34,127 nt of DNA from JBHHZI01 sp046757965 (GTDB lineage: Bacteria > Acidobacteriota > Polarisedimenticolia > SMYD01). The stretch is from the NCBI GenBank assembly GCA_046757965.1, contig JBHHZI010000012.1, forward strand, positions 1 to 34,127, given 5' to 3'. The stretch's first letter is position 1. Each line of letters opens with the position of its first letter. Made by a program: the position numbers and the translations under genes. Positions 25,084 through 34,108 of the stretch are shown one piece after another. Under the pieces are notes generated by a model, which worked only from the letters and a program-made list of their open reading frames with translations, made no database searches and was not told the origin of the DNA.

Positions 25084-26309
25084 AACTTGATCTGCCCCCA
25101 TATCCAGAACTTGTCCGTGTCCTGCGCGAAGCCGTCGGTGCTGTAGGCGGCGTACTTCAGGCCGGCGGTATAGAGCTTGCCGAAGCGCCTCGACACCAGC
25201 AGGTCGATCTCGGTGCCGTAATCCGCGCCGCCCGCATCCGCGCTGAAGTCGTGATACACACCCAGGAGACGGATACCCCGCACCGTGCCCTCCACCTGCA
25301 AGGACAGATCCTCGAGGCCGGCCGGGGGCGTGACGAGGAACTGGTCCGCCCAGCCGTTCATGGCATGCAGTGTGGCCAGTGGCGTCTGGAACGCCGACGT
25401 GCCGTCTCCGCCCAGCAGCTCGTAACCCGCCCGGACGGTGACCCCGTGAACCGTCACCCCGATGCGCGCCAGACCGTACTCCGCATCGATGGTCGGTGCG
25501 CCGCCCTTGTAGTCGGCCTGGTCGGCGTACTCGCCCGCGTAGAGGAGGGTGACGCCTGCGGACAGCTCGGTCTCGCCGGTGTAGCGGACACCGATGTTCC
25601 TGTGCGACGTCCCGGGTGCGTCCTGAAACTCCATCAGGTGAACGTAGCCCACGAGCTTGCCGAAAGGGATGTCGACGGCCACGTGCGCCAGGTGAATCTC
25701 GGTGTTCTGGTCGGCCAGGGCGGGATCGGGGTTGTTCTCCCCGAATATACGGTTGACGTTGTTGATGTAGGCATAGGTGGCCGTGACCTTGTCGATCGTG
25801 GTGGTGGTTGCCGAGAAGCCGTCGTAGGTCTGTTCGAGCTGTCGCCAGCCGACGTTGCCGATGAAGCGCAGGTTGTCGAAGGTGAGCCGCTGCCGGCCAA
25901 ATCTCAGCACGGTGTCCGGGAGGCCGGTGAACCCGATGAGGGCCTGGTTCAGTTCGGAGTCTTCCGGGTCCGCCACGACGGGGAATCCGGTCCTGCCGTT
26001 GGCCGTGCTGTTGTACTGCTCCCCGCCGAGCGCCTCGTTGTCCTCGAGTTCGCCCATCAGGAAGAAACCATGCCAGGTCCCGGTCTGGTAGCCGAGTCGC
26101 AGGCGTGTCGTGAACGCCTTGGCATGGTCGGTGAATCCGTCCTGGTCGACGAACTCGTACCGGGTGCGCCAGTCCAGGAGCACCTTGCCGCCGGTGATGG
26201 CCTCGCCGAGGTCCGTGGCCCGGGAGGTCGCCGGGACGACGAGCGCCAGCAGCAGGGTGGCGGCACCGAGATGTGTCTTCCATCGGCAGGGGCACGGGAT
26301 GTTCGCCAT
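25080..26309 (-). CDS. Outer-membrane beta-barrel protein (alginate-export-like)
   Basis: The 409-residue product has an export signal (ATLLLALVVPATSRATD). Alternating hydrophobic/aromatic strands fill the rest, and the chain ends in phenylalanine (WGQIKF), as outer-membrane barrels do. The start of the mature part, LLDWRTRYEFVDQDGFTDHAKAFTTRLRLGYQTGTWHGFF, resembles alginate-export family (PF13372-like) porins of Gram-negative bacteria. FGRQRLTFDNLRFIGNVGWRQLEQTYDGF is another typical segment. Likely role: a channel for a polar, perhaps anionic, solute; the substrate is not known. ATG 26309 is chosen for its GGAGAGGAACC ribosome site and fitting signal peptide; the frame is open further upstream to 26441. 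A matching promoter lies at 26353-26380. Confidence 0.85.
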   Translation of the reverse strand: MANIPCPCRWKTHLGAATLLLALVVPATSRATDLGEAITGGKVLLDWRTRYEFVDQDGFTDHAKAFTTRLRLGYQTGTWHGFFLMGELEDNEALGGEQYNSTANGRTGFPVVADPEDSELNQALIGFTGLPDTVLRFGRQRLTFDNLRFIGNVGWRQLEQTYDGFSATTTTIDKVTATYAYINNVNRIFGENNPDPALADQNTEIHLAHVAVDIPFGKLVGYVHLMEFQDAPGTSHRNIGVRYTGETELSAGVTLLYAGEYADQADYKGGAPTIDAEYGLARIGVTVHGVTVRAGYELLGGDGTSAFQTPLATLHAMNGWADQFLVTPPAGLEDLSLQVEGTVRGIRLLGVYHDFSADAGGADYGTEIDLLVSRRFGKLYTAGLKYAAYSTDGFAQDTDKFWIWGQIKF

Positions 26310-26352
26310 GGTTCCTCTCCACCCAGGCACCCTTCGTTCCTGGAGCGCGGCC

Positions 26353-26380
26353 ATAATAGCCAGATCGACCCGCCATGCAA
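26353..26380 (-). promoter_or_regulatory. Promoter of the barrel-protein gene
   Basis: On the minus strand a -35 candidate TTGCAT (26375-26380) is followed after 16 bases by TATTAT (26353-26358), a five-of-six -10 box. It lies 43 bases upstream of the ATG at 26309. It occupies the otherwise gene-free region 26310-26606 between this gene and the divergent desaturase gene, where I see no small gene. Confidence 0.6.
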
Positions 26381-26606
26381 GGCCATTCCGGCCCTGGAGA
26401 GCGGTCCGGGCAGGGGGCGAGGACACCCTGCTGGATATCACGCAGCCCGGTTTCTGGAATCATCGGGCCGGGAGCGCTACGTTGGCCAGGATGAAGGTCA
26501 ATCGGGATCCCTGTGATGCACAAGGCGGCGACCGAGGGTTGCGGAGTTTGCATCGATCTGAAAAGATGACTCCGTATTACGTGTGCCCCCGCCTGGGAGA
26601 ATCCAA

Positions 26607-27614
26607 TTGACTTCAGAGAATAGCTCCACCCTGTCCGGCCGTCGGGGTGTATCCGATCGATGGCCCTGGCTTCGCACCGCACGGACGTGGCTGGCCACGG
26701 CCCAGTCCAGCCGCAACGACCCGGACCCCGGAACGGGGGTCCACTGGTCGCGCTTCGTGCCGTTCGTGTTTCTGCACGCCGGCATCCTCGGGGTCATCGC
26801 GGTGGGCTGGAGTCCGGTGGCGGCCGGTGTGGCCGCCGTGCTGGTCGCCGCGCGCATCTTCTTCTTGACGGCGTTCTACCACCGGTATTTCTCCCATCGG
26901 GCGTACAAGACCTCGCGGGTCGCACAGTTCATCTTCGCCGTCCTGGGCAACACCGCCATCCAGAAGGGGCCACTCTGGTGGGCGGCGCATCACCGCCAGC
27001 ACCACCGGACCGCCGACCAGGAAGGCGACCTGCACTCGCCCCACCGGACCAACCTGTACTGGAGTCACATCGGGTGGCTGACCCGCCGTGAGCACTTCAC
27101 CACGCGCATGGAGATGGTCCCCGACCTGGCGGTCTTCCCCGAGCTGCGCTGGCTGGATCGCTATGACGGCCTGGTCGTCCTGCTGTACGGGGCGGCGCTC
27201 TTCGGGCTCGGCGCCACGCTCAACGCGGTGGCGCCCGGTCTGGGCACGAGTGGGTTCCAGATGCTGATCTGGGGCTTCTTCGTGTCGACCGTCGCCCTGT
27301 TCCATGTGACCAACATGGTCAACTCGGTGGCCCATACCTTCGGCAAGCGCCATTTCCCCAGTCCGGACCAGAGCCGCAACAGCATGATCATCGCCCTGCT
27401 GACCTTCGGCGAGGGCTGGCACAACAACCACCATTACTACCCGGCGGCGGCCCGCCAGGGATTCCTGTGGTGGGAGGTCGACCTCACCTACTACCTCCTG
27501 CGGTTGATGGCGGCGGTGGGGCTGATCTGGGATCTCAACGAGGTCCCGGCGCACATCATGGCCCGGCGTGACACCCTGACGCCGGCGGAAGAGGCCGTCG
27601 GAAGAGCTGTCTGA
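26607..27614 (+). CDS. Acyl-CoA/fatty-acid desaturase (delta-9 type, membrane di-iron)
   Basis: The 335-residue product carries all three histidine boxes of membrane fatty-acid desaturases: HRYFSH (residues 92-97), HHRQHH (128-133) and HNNHH (272-276, after FGEGW). Two pairs of membrane helices (about 52-85 and 185-230) separate them, matching the topology of the stearoyl-CoA desaturase/OLE1 family. It should introduce a double bond into a saturated acyl chain at the inner membrane, using O2 and an electron donor not encoded nearby. This implies access to oxygen. TTG 26607 is proposed as start because GGGAGA lies 6 bases upstream; GTG 26583 in the same frame has no ribosome site. It is divergent from the barrel-protein gene and convergent with the DUF1820 gene. 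Confidence 0.9.
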   Translation: MTSENSSTLSGRRGVSDRWPWLRTARTWLATAQSSRNDPDPGTGVHWSRFVPFVFLHAGILGVIAVGWSPVAAGVAAVLVAARIFFLTAFYHRYFSHRAYKTSRVAQFIFAVLGNTAIQKGPLWWAAHHRQHHRTADQEGDLHSPHRTNLYWSHIGWLTRREHFTTRMEMVPDLAVFPELRWLDRYDGLVVLLYGAALFGLGATLNAVAPGLGTSGFQMLIWGFFVSTVALFHVTNMVNSVAHTFGKRHFPSPDQSRNSMIIALLTFGEGWHNNHHYYPAAARQGFLWWEVDLTYYLLRLMAAVGLIWDLNEVPAHIMARRDTLTPAEEAVGRAV

Positions 27615-27618
27615 GGCC

Positions 27619-27665
27619 GCCCCGGGGTCTCGTCGCGCCAGGTCCCGGGCCCGCCGGACCGGGGC
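27619..27665. terminator. Nested inverted repeat between desaturase and DUF1820 genes
   Basis: GCCCCGG (27619-27625) pairs with CCGGGGC (27659-27665), and inside it GGTCC (27641-27645) pairs with GGACC (27656-27660). The element fills the 60-base gap between the two convergent genes and could end transcription in both directions. No U-tract is present. Confidence 0.4.
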
Positions 27666-27674
27666 TCATCCCCA

Positions 27675-28031
27675 TCAGGTCGAGCCGGAATCCTTGCCGG
27701 ACTTGCCGGGTCCGGGGAGAAACGGGGCCGGGAAAGCTGCCACGGTCCCGGTGTCGCCGGTGTTCTTGGTGATCCGTCCGACGCCCTGCTTCTCCACCTC
27801 GTCGATGCGGATCACGGCGTGCAGGGGGACGGAGAAGCGCGACACGCCCTTGAACTCCGCCTTGAGACTCTCCTCTGACGGATCCAGCACCACCTGGGAT
27901 CGCTCGCCGTAGAGGAGCGTCTCCACCTGGATGAATCCGAACAGATCTCCCTGGGACACCGAGCGGGCATACACCTCGTACGTCTGGCCCCGGTTCTGGA
28001 AGATGACCCGGTAGATGCTCTGCTTGCCCAT
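27675..28031 (-). CDS. DUF1820 family protein
   Basis: The 118-residue product is a clear DUF1820 member: IYRVIFQNRGQTYEVYARSVSQGDLFGFIQVETLLYGERSQVVLDPSEE, then LKAEFKGVSRFSVPLHAVIRIDEVEKQG. Its function is unknown. In the family I know it mainly from Gammaproteobacteria as a short cytoplasmic protein of about 100 residues. Here an extra tail of roughly 25 residues rich in Gly, Pro and Lys follows the domain. ATG 28031 is chosen because it gives the standard family N-terminus (GKQSIYRVIF) and has CGGGGGAC upstream; the open frame reaches 28157 without coding character. Its own promoter is visible at 28055-28082. Confidence 0.92.
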   Translation of the reverse strand: MGKQSIYRVIFQNRGQTYEVYARSVSQGDLFGFIQVETLLYGERSQVVLDPSEESLKAEFKGVSRFSVPLHAVIRIDEVEKQGVGRITKNTGDTGTVAAFPAPFLPGPGKSGKDSGST

Positions 28032-28054
28032 GGTGCGTCCCCCGGACCCGGCAC

Positions 28055-28082
28055 AATATACAGCATCCCGGCAGGGCGTCGA
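28055..28082 (-). promoter_or_regulatory. Promoter of the DUF1820 gene
   Basis: On the minus strand TCGACG (28077-28082; four of six -35 positions) and TATATT (28055-28060; -10) are spaced by 16 bases. The -10 box ends 23 bases before ATG 28031, leaving a short leader with a G-rich ribosome site. The rest of the 174-base gap to the upstream propeller gene shows nothing else. Confidence 0.6.
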
Positions 28083-28205
28083 GGGCAGGGTGGTCTCCTG
28101 CGATCCGGGCCGGCCGGGTGGGATGGGGGCACGGGAGGTGTCCGCGTGCGTGACCATCGCCGCGTCCGGGACGCCGCTTGCGCGCCGGTCGACGCCGCCG
28201 GTGCC

Positions 28206-29480
28206 TCAGCTCAGGTCCACCGCTGAGATGGTCTTCTTGTCCCGCACGAAGAGCGTCGTGCCGACCACCGTCGGCGTGGTCCACGCCACTCGCTCCAGCA
28301 GAGCGGCGCGGGCATGCACGGTCAAACCCTCCGGTGTGGCCGTGGCCAGCGCCAGGTTGCCGTCCTCGTCGAGGATCATGAGGCGGCCACCCACGTCGAG
28401 ACAGTTTGCCTTGGCGAAACCCCGGTCTCGCCAGCCCACCTTGCCGGTCTTGATGTTCACGGCGGTGAGAAACGCCGGGCCGATGGTGCCGGTCGACCCG
28501 TAGACCCAGTCGCCTTCTCGAACCGTGCTGACGTGGTAGAACTGGATCTTCGGCTCGGACCAGACCTCTTCCACCTGTGTCTTGCCGTCCGATGAGGTCA
28601 GTTTCAGGCCGTGGGCCCCGGCATGTGGGGATGACAGGAAGATGTAGTTTCCGTCGGCGGACAGGGTCGGCATGTTGACGTTCTGCTTGTACTGGTTCTC
28701 CTGGTGGAACTGCCAGAGCAACTCGCCGTTTAGCGGGTCGACGCCGATCAGTTCCGTGGCCATGAACGTGACCAGCTGGTCCGTGCCGCCGATCTTGAGG
28801 ATGCGAGGCGTGGAATAGCTGTTCTCGAAGTTCAGCGCCTTCCAGGCGACGGCGCCGTCTTTCTTGTCGAAGGCGACGATGCTGGCATTCGTCCCGCCGA
28901 CCAGCGTGATGATGGTGTCGCCGTAAGCAATCGGACTGGACGCGTACCCATGCGGCAGGACGTTGCCGTCGAACTCGGTCCACAGATCGTGTGACCAGAT
29001 GACGTCACCCGTCTCGCGGTCCAGTGCGTGCATCACGCCGGCGACGCCGATGGTGTAGATCCGGCCGCCGTCCAGCAGCGGCGTCGACCGGGGGCCATCA
29101 CCGAAACGGTGCGCATGTCCCGGCCGGGGCGCGGAATCATACCGGTATTCCCAGACGGTCTTGCCCGTGGATGCATTCATGCAGATGATCGACTCCTGCT
29201 CGCCGGCGCGGTACATGGTGAAGACCCGGCCGGACTGGACCACGATCGCCGAGTATCCGTCGCCCAGCGGACGGCTCCAGATGGTGCGGGGGCCCTCCGC
29301 CGGCCAGGCGCTTGCCAGCTCACCCGCCGGCGCCACGAAATCCTGATGAGGTCCGCCGTACTGGTTCCAGACCGCCTCGGGATCTGCTGCCGGTGTGGGG
29401 GTTGCGGTGAACAGGGCCGCCACCGAGGCAACCCCGACAAGCAGCGAGACCGCCGGGAGGGTGTGCCAGGCCTTTCTCAT
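28206..29480 (-). CDS. Exported PQQ-like beta-propeller repeat protein
   Basis: The 424-residue product has a signal peptide (about residues 1-32, ending near TPAADPE). PQQ-like propeller blades follow with repeated W-E/S-x and aromatic turn motifs: NASTGKTVWEYRYD, DRETGDVIWSHDL, DKKDGAVAWKALNF, DPLNGELLWQFHQ and NIKTGKVGWRDRG. These are the 'D-x-x-TG-x-x-x-W' blades of PQQ-dependent dehydrogenase-like and BamB-like proteins. No PQQ-binding or catalytic Asp/Glu set can be identified, so it is more likely a structural or binding propeller than an alcohol dehydrogenase. ATG 29480 has GAGGAG directly upstream and gives a compact signal peptide; ATG 29492 is an alternative. The MATE exporter gene lies upstream on the same strand, 120 bases away. 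Confidence 0.88.
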   Translation of the reverse strand: MRKAWHTLPAVSLLVGVASVAALFTATPTPAADPEAVWNQYGGPHQDFVAPAGELASAWPAEGPRTIWSRPLGDGYSAIVVQSGRVFTMYRAGEQESIICMNASTGKTVWEYRYDSAPRPGHAHRFGDGPRSTPLLDGGRIYTIGVAGVMHALDRETGDVIWSHDLWTEFDGNVLPHGYASSPIAYGDTIITLVGGTNASIVAFDKKDGAVAWKALNFENSYSTPRILKIGGTDQLVTFMATELIGVDPLNGELLWQFHQENQYKQNVNMPTLSADGNYIFLSSPHAGAHGLKLTSSDGKTQVEEVWSEPKIQFYHVSTVREGDWVYGSTGTIGPAFLTAVNIKTGKVGWRDRGFAKANCLDVGGRLMILDEDGNLALATATPEGLTVHARAALLERVAWTTPTVVGTTLFVRDKKTISAVDLS

Positions 29481-29600
29481 GAATCTCCTCATCGCCCGGG
29501 CGATGCCCTGGCAGGTGCGCGGCGGATTGGCAGAGAACGGACGAAACCAGAACATAGCAGACGATTCGCCTTTACATCTCATACATCTCGCCGGTCCGGC

Positions 29601-31001
29601 TCACGTCCCGCCGGCGGGGCGAAACGGACTGGCGCCGATGGCGGGCCAGATGCGGAGCACGCCGAACACGGCGCGAATGGCGATCCAGGCGCCGGTGATC
29701 AGCCACACACGGGCCAGTGTGTCGCCGCCTCCGACTTCGAGGAACCACAGAGCCGCCGCGCCGGCCAGGGTGGCGGTCGCCATGGCGTTGCGCAGGTAAC
29801 GGTAATCACCACTGCCCCAGTGGATGCCGTCGGTGGCGAACGAGACGGCGTTGAGGGGCTGGAAGAGTGCCGCCGCCAGCCATGCCGAGAAGAACAGCGC
29901 GCGCGCGCCCTCGGGAACGAGCCAGTCGGCCACCAGTTCCTGCCCCGCCCACATGCCCAGCGCCAGGACGATGCCGGTCGCCACGCTCCACGCGCAGGCA
30001 ACGCCGGCCACGCGCCGCGCCACGTCGCGGCGTGCGGCGCCGAGGAAGTACCCCACCAGGCTCTGCGCCGCGGCGGCGAACGCGTCGAGGGTCATGGCGG
30101 AGAGCATCCAGACCTGCCGGATCGCCTGGTGGGCGGCGCCGGCGTCGGCGGAGAGACGGGTGGCGGTCCGGGTCGTCAGGAGAATGAAGGCCGTCAGGAG
30201 GCCGGTCCGGATGACCAGGTCGCGGCCCACGGTGAAGAGCCGGAGGGCGTCGACCGCGTGCACGCGCGCCGTCAGCCCGAGCCGTGATCGCACGGCGGCG
30301 AGGGACCAGGTCGCCCCGAGCCACTGGCTGACGACGGTGGCGAGTGCGGCGCCGGCGATACCCAGAGCCGGTACCGGTCCGATGCCGAAGATCAGCGCGG
30401 CATCCAGCACCACGTTCAACCCGTTCACGGCGATGGCGATCCTCAGAGGCGTGCGCATGTCCTGCAGTCCCCGCAACGCGCCGAAGGCGGTGGAGGTGAC
30501 GAGGAGGGCCGGGGCTGCCGCCAGGCGGATGGCGAGGTAGGTCGTGGCGCCCGCCCGCACCGGGCCGACGGCTCCCATCAGCGTCGCAGCCGGCCCCACG
30601 CCCGCCTGCCCGACCGCGGCCAGCACCAGACCGAGGGTGGTCGCCACCAGGAGAGCCATGGTCGCCATCTCCCGGGCGCGCAGGGTCCGGCCCGCGCCGA
30701 GAGAACGGGCCACCTCGGTCTGGGTGCCGATGCCCAGGAAATTGAAGATCCAGAAGAGACTCGACATGACGACCGTGCCGACGCCCAGCGCCGCCAGCTC
30801 CGCCGCACCCAGGCGCGCGATGAAGGCGGTGTCCGCCAGCCCGGTCATCGGCTCGGCGATGAGGGACAGGAGCACCGGGATCGACAGGCGAAGCAGCGTC
30901 CGATGGGGGGACGTGATGAACGGGTGTGAGGCGGAGTGGGTTGCGGGTGGGGCCATCGAGGCGGTCTGCGATCCGGACCGGACGGTAGCATGTCGCGCCA
31001 T
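29601..31001 (-). CDS. MATE family efflux transporter (DinF-like)
   Basis: The 466-residue product is an inner-membrane protein with about 12 helices in two homologous halves. The first half shows LLRLSIPVLLSLIAEPMTGLADTAFIARLGAAELAALGVG, the standard MATE opening with the conserved Glu-Pro and Asp. FNFLGIGTQTEVARSLGAG follows, as in the DinF subgroup. ALRGLQDMRTPLRIAIAVNGLNVVLDAALIFG is the second hallmark. MATE proteins export cationic drugs or metabolites with Na+ or H+; the substrate is unknown. ATG 31001 has GGAG 9 bases upstream; ATG 30956 would also be compatible with the family N-terminus. It is divergent from the PLP decarboxylase gene with a 200-base gap. Confidence 0.9.
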   Translation of the reverse strand: MARHATVRSGSQTASMAPPATHSASHPFITSPHRTLLRLSIPVLLSLIAEPMTGLADTAFIARLGAAELAALGVGTVVMSSLFWIFNFLGIGTQTEVARSLGAGRTLRAREMATMALLVATTLGLVLAAVGQAGVGPAATLMGAVGPVRAGATTYLAIRLAAAPALLVTSTAFGALRGLQDMRTPLRIAIAVNGLNVVLDAALIFGIGPVPALGIAGAALATVVSQWLGATWSLAAVRSRLGLTARVHAVDALRLFTVGRDLVIRTGLLTAFILLTTRTATRLSADAGAAHQAIRQVWMLSAMTLDAFAAAAQSLVGYFLGAARRDVARRVAGVACAWSVATGIVLALGMWAGQELVADWLVPEGARALFFSAWLAAALFQPLNAVSFATDGIHWGSGDYRYLRNAMATATLAGAAALWFLEVGGGDTLARVWLITGAWIAIRAVFGVLRIWPAIGASPFRPAGGT

Positions 31002-31201
31002 CGGGGCGGGCTCCACCGGCGCCATGTGGATGCCGGCGTCTGCCGGCGAACGGCCCGGGACGGGTCAGTCCGATCCTGTCGTTCAGCGGAGATGAGGCGC
31101 CGGTGTGCAATCATGCGATCGAGGGCGGTCCGCACGACATCCGCATGATTCCCCCGGTGGGGGAGCCGGTATGCGGGCTTGACGGCGACGATGGAGAACT
31201 G

Positions 31202-32683
31202 ATGTCCGACTCCCGGGTGCCCGGTGATGAAGGCGAAGCAGTGCGTGCCCTCGAACCGGATGCCGCGACGCTGCGGGCCTGGCTCGCCGCCGTGGCCGAG
31301 CGCATCGTTCGACACGTGGACAGTCTGTCCGACCAGCCGGCGGGGTATGATGCGGACAGCATCCCGTCCTGGGAAGGTCACACGCACTTTCCCGCCACGG
31401 CGACACCACTGCCCGCGCTTCTCGACCGCGTCTTCGACGTGGCGGCGCCGGCCAGCTTCAACACCGCGGGCCCCGGGTACATGGCCTACATTCCCGGCGG
31501 GGGGCTCGTGCAGTCGGCCATCGCCGATCTGATCGCCTCGGCCATCAACCGTTACGTCGGTGTCTGGGTGGCGGCGCCCCTCCTGGCCTCCATGGAGATC
31601 GAGGCGCTGACCTGGATGCGCAGCCTGATGGGATTGCCGGAGACGGCCCGCGGCCTGCTCACCAGTGGCGGCTCCCTGGCGAACCTCACCGCGGTGGTGA
31701 CGGCCCGCCACCACTGTCTGGGGGAGTCGTTCGACAGCGGTGTGCTCTATGTCAGTGACCAGGCTCATCACTCCGTGCGCAAGGCCGCGACCCTGGCCGG
31801 ATTTCCCCGGCGCGCGGTGGTGACCGTGCCGACCGACGGAGAGTGGAAGCTACGGCCGGAAGCGCTGCGCCGGCAGGTGGCGGTGGACCGGGATGCCGGC
31901 CGGCGGCCGTTCATGGTGGTCGCCAGTGCGGGAACGACGAACACGGGGGCGGTGGATCCGCTCCTCGAGATCGCCGAGATCTGCGCGGAGAAGAACCTGT
32001 GGCTTCACGTGGATGCCGCCTACGGCGGTTTCTTCCGTCTCACGCGGGCGGGTCAGAAGCTGCTGGCGGGCACCGAGCAGGCCGATTCGATCACCCTGGA
32101 CCCTCACAAGGGTTTGTTCCTGCCGTACGGGACCGGCGCGCTGCTCGTGCGGGACGGCGCCGTCTTGCAGGCGGCGCACGAACTATCTGCCGACTACATG
32201 CCGGCGTTCCAGGACGCGGAGCCGCGCGGCGCGTACGACTTCTGCGCCCATGGCCCGGAACTCTCCCGCGATTTTCGAGGACTGCGCGTCTGGCTTCCGA
32301 TCCAGATGCACGGCATCGGGCCGTTCGTCGACTGTCTCGACGAGAAACTCGACTTGACCCGGCACGCGGCCCGGCGTCTGGAGGGGATGGACGGGATCGA
32401 GATCGTTGCCTGGCCGCAGTTGACGGTGGTGGCGTTCCGCCTGGTCCGGCCGGGCGCAGATGCGAACGATCTCGACCGTCTCAACGCGCGTCTCCTCGCC
32501 CGTGTGCTGGCGTCACGGAAGGTCTGGCTGACCTCCACGCGTCTCGACGGCCGCGTCGTGCTGAGGATCTGCGTGCTCTCCTTCCGCACGCACCGGGACC
32601 GCGTCGAGACCTGTCTGGATCTCATCGAGCGGGAGGTGAACGCCCTTCTCGATGAACCGCTCGATGCCGGCGACGTGTCCTGA
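31202..32683 (+). CDS. PLP-dependent group II amino-acid decarboxylase
   Basis: The 493-residue product is a fold-type I PLP enzyme of the aromatic-L-amino-acid/glutamate decarboxylase group. The PLP lysine is Lys303 in LDPHKGLFLPYGTG. The cofactor-binding HVDAAYGGFF segment and the phosphate loop LTSGGSLANLTA are both present, as is the N-terminal AGPGYMAYIPGGG stretch. Substrate preference within the group (aromatic amino acids, glutamate, aspartate or others) cannot be decided from sequence alone. ATG 31202 is chosen for its GGAG site 6 bases upstream; the frame is open to GTG 31103, but the extra 33 residues look non-coding. The gene ends 5 bases before the convergent M19 dipeptidase gene. 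Confidence 0.92.
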   Translation: MSDSRVPGDEGEAVRALEPDAATLRAWLAAVAERIVRHVDSLSDQPAGYDADSIPSWEGHTHFPATATPLPALLDRVFDVAAPASFNTAGPGYMAYIPGGGLVQSAIADLIASAINRYVGVWVAAPLLASMEIEALTWMRSLMGLPETARGLLTSGGSLANLTAVVTARHHCLGESFDSGVLYVSDQAHHSVRKAATLAGFPRRAVVTVPTDGEWKLRPEALRRQVAVDRDAGRRPFMVVASAGTTNTGAVDPLLEIAEICAEKNLWLHVDAAYGGFFRLTRAGQKLLAGTEQADSITLDPHKGLFLPYGTGALLVRDGAVLQAAHELSADYMPAFQDAEPRGAYDFCAHGPELSRDFRGLRVWLPIQMHGIGPFVDCLDEKLDLTRHAARRLEGMDGIEIVAWPQLTVVAFRLVRPGADANDLDRLNARLLARVLASRKVWLTSTRLDGRVVLRICVLSFRTHRDRVETCLDLIEREVNALLDEPLDAGDVS

Positions 32684-32687
32684 CCGC

Positions 32688-33932
32688 TCAGGAACCGGCG
32701 GCCTGCAGGTCGCGGGCCACGGCCTCGACCTTTTCCCAGACGCGCAGGAGATTGCCGCCGCAGATCCGGGCGATCTCATCGTCGGTGTGCCCACGACGGA
32801 GGAGTTCGCGGATCAGATTGGGATAGGCGGAGACGTCCTTGAGTGAGGTCGGGAGCGAATCACCCACACCGTCGAAGTCGGAGCCCAGCCCGACGTGGTC
32901 CACGCCGACCAGTTCGATGACGTGCTCGATGTGGTCGGCAACATCGGACACGTCGGCGTAGATGCGAGCGTGATCGCGCCAGTAGGCGGTCTCCCAGTCG
33001 ACGGCCCGCGGATCTGTCCGTTCCAGGTCATTGTCGGCCAGGAAGGCGTCGAGCGCGTCATGGTAGACGGTGGACTGCTCCTGGGCGTCGGCCCGGAGAA
33101 AAGCTGAACCGAAATTGATCTGGATGACGCCGCCCTTGGCTGCCAGGTCGCGGATCATCCGGTCGTCCATGTTGCGCTGCCAGCCGGGCGTGAAGGCGCG
33201 GCACGACGAGTGCGAGGCGATGGGAGGCGCCTGCGACAGCGAGATCACAGCATCGAAAGTCTTGTCGCTGACGTGGGAGATATCGATCATGATCCCCAGG
33301 CGGTTCATCTCGGCAACGACCTGACGGCCGAACGGGCTCAGCCCGTGCCAGGTCTCGCCGTCGGCGTAGGACGAGTCGCAGATCTGGTTGTTCTCCGCAT
33401 GCGTCAGCGTGATGTAACGGATGCCCCGTTGCTGGAAGTGAGCCAGCGCCGCCAGGGTCTCGATGGGCGCGCCGTTTTCCATTCCCATGGGCAGCGCGAC
33501 GCGTCCCTCCTTCCGGAGTGTCCGGACGTCCGCCGGCGAACGGGCGATGCCGAACTTGTCGGGGTGATCCCGTTCGAACCCCTCGACCATGTCGATGAGA
33601 TCGTCGGCCAGATCGCCCGCTCCCCCGGTCTCCTGGTAGGAGGCCGGGATGTAGATCGACATGAAGGCGGCATCCAGTCCGCCCTTCCGGGCGCGGGGGT
33701 AGTCGAAATCTCCGCTCTCCGTGCGCCGGGAGATGTCTTCCATCTTCTCCTGAAGTCGATACGGCACGTCGATGTGAGTGTCGACGATGGCGATCTCATG
33801 GGCGAGGCGATCGGCGTGTGACGCCAACTCGTCGGTCGCAGCATCAGCCGCGTGGTCGGATGCGGCGTCGCCGCAGGCGACACCGGAGGCCGCGACGAGC
33901 GCGGCCGCGAGCAGGGTATGTCGGCGGTTCAC
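32688..33932 (-). CDS. Exported M19 membrane dipeptidase (renal dipeptidase family)
   Basis: The 414-residue enzyme should hydrolyse dipeptides at a binuclear zinc site. The expected ligands are present: His53 and Asp55 (DTHIDV), bridging Glu152 (GMENG), His220 (DISHVSD), His241 (ASHSSCR) and the catalytic-region Asp352 (GLGSDFDGV). The N-terminus after GTG 33932 (NRRHTLLAAALVAASGVACGD) is a signal sequence ending in a cysteine, so it may be a lipoprotein, although Gly at -3 is unusual for a lipobox. GTG 33932 is preferred over ATG 34007, because GGGAGGAAG lies directly upstream. It converges on the PLP decarboxylase gene with only 4 bases between stops. Confidence 0.92.
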   Translation of the reverse strand: MNRRHTLLAAALVAASGVACGDAASDHAADAATDELASHADRLAHEIAIVDTHIDVPYRLQEKMEDISRRTESGDFDYPRARKGGLDAAFMSIYIPASYQETGGAGDLADDLIDMVEGFERDHPDKFGIARSPADVRTLRKEGRVALPMGMENGAPIETLAALAHFQQRGIRYITLTHAENNQICDSSYADGETWHGLSPFGRQVVAEMNRLGIMIDISHVSDKTFDAVISLSQAPPIASHSSCRAFTPGWQRNMDDRMIRDLAAKGGVIQINFGSAFLRADAQEQSTVYHDALDAFLADNDLERTDPRAVDWETAYWRDHARIYADVSDVADHIEHVIELVGVDHVGLGSDFDGVGDSLPTSLKDVSAYPNLIRELLRRGHTDDEIARICGGNLLRVWEKVEAVARDLQAAGS

Positions 33933-33980
33933 GTCTTCCTCCCGGTTTGTCGGTCTGTCGCGGGCCCCGGCAGGCGGCAG

Positions 33981-33986
33981 TCTATA
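33981..33986 (-). promoter_or_regulatory. Possible -10 element of the M19 dipeptidase gene
   Basis: TATAGA on the minus strand, 48 bases before GTG 33932, matches four of six -10 positions and is the only AT-leaning hexamer in this stretch. No clear -35 box is present. Confidence 0.35.
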
Positions 33987-34108
33987 CCGGATGCGGCGCC
34001 GGATCACGGGCGAGTTGCGATCACGAAAACGTCACTGGACAAAAAAGTCAGGGGAGAGACTCAAGCCGGCCGTCTCGTGGTCGATACGAGGAACAGGAGG
34101 ACTGCATC

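Noticed and set aside
34050..34080. A short inverted repeat (GAGAC/GTCTC) before the last gene start
   Set aside because: Five-base arms are expected by chance, and no promoter or riboswitch structure could be supported.
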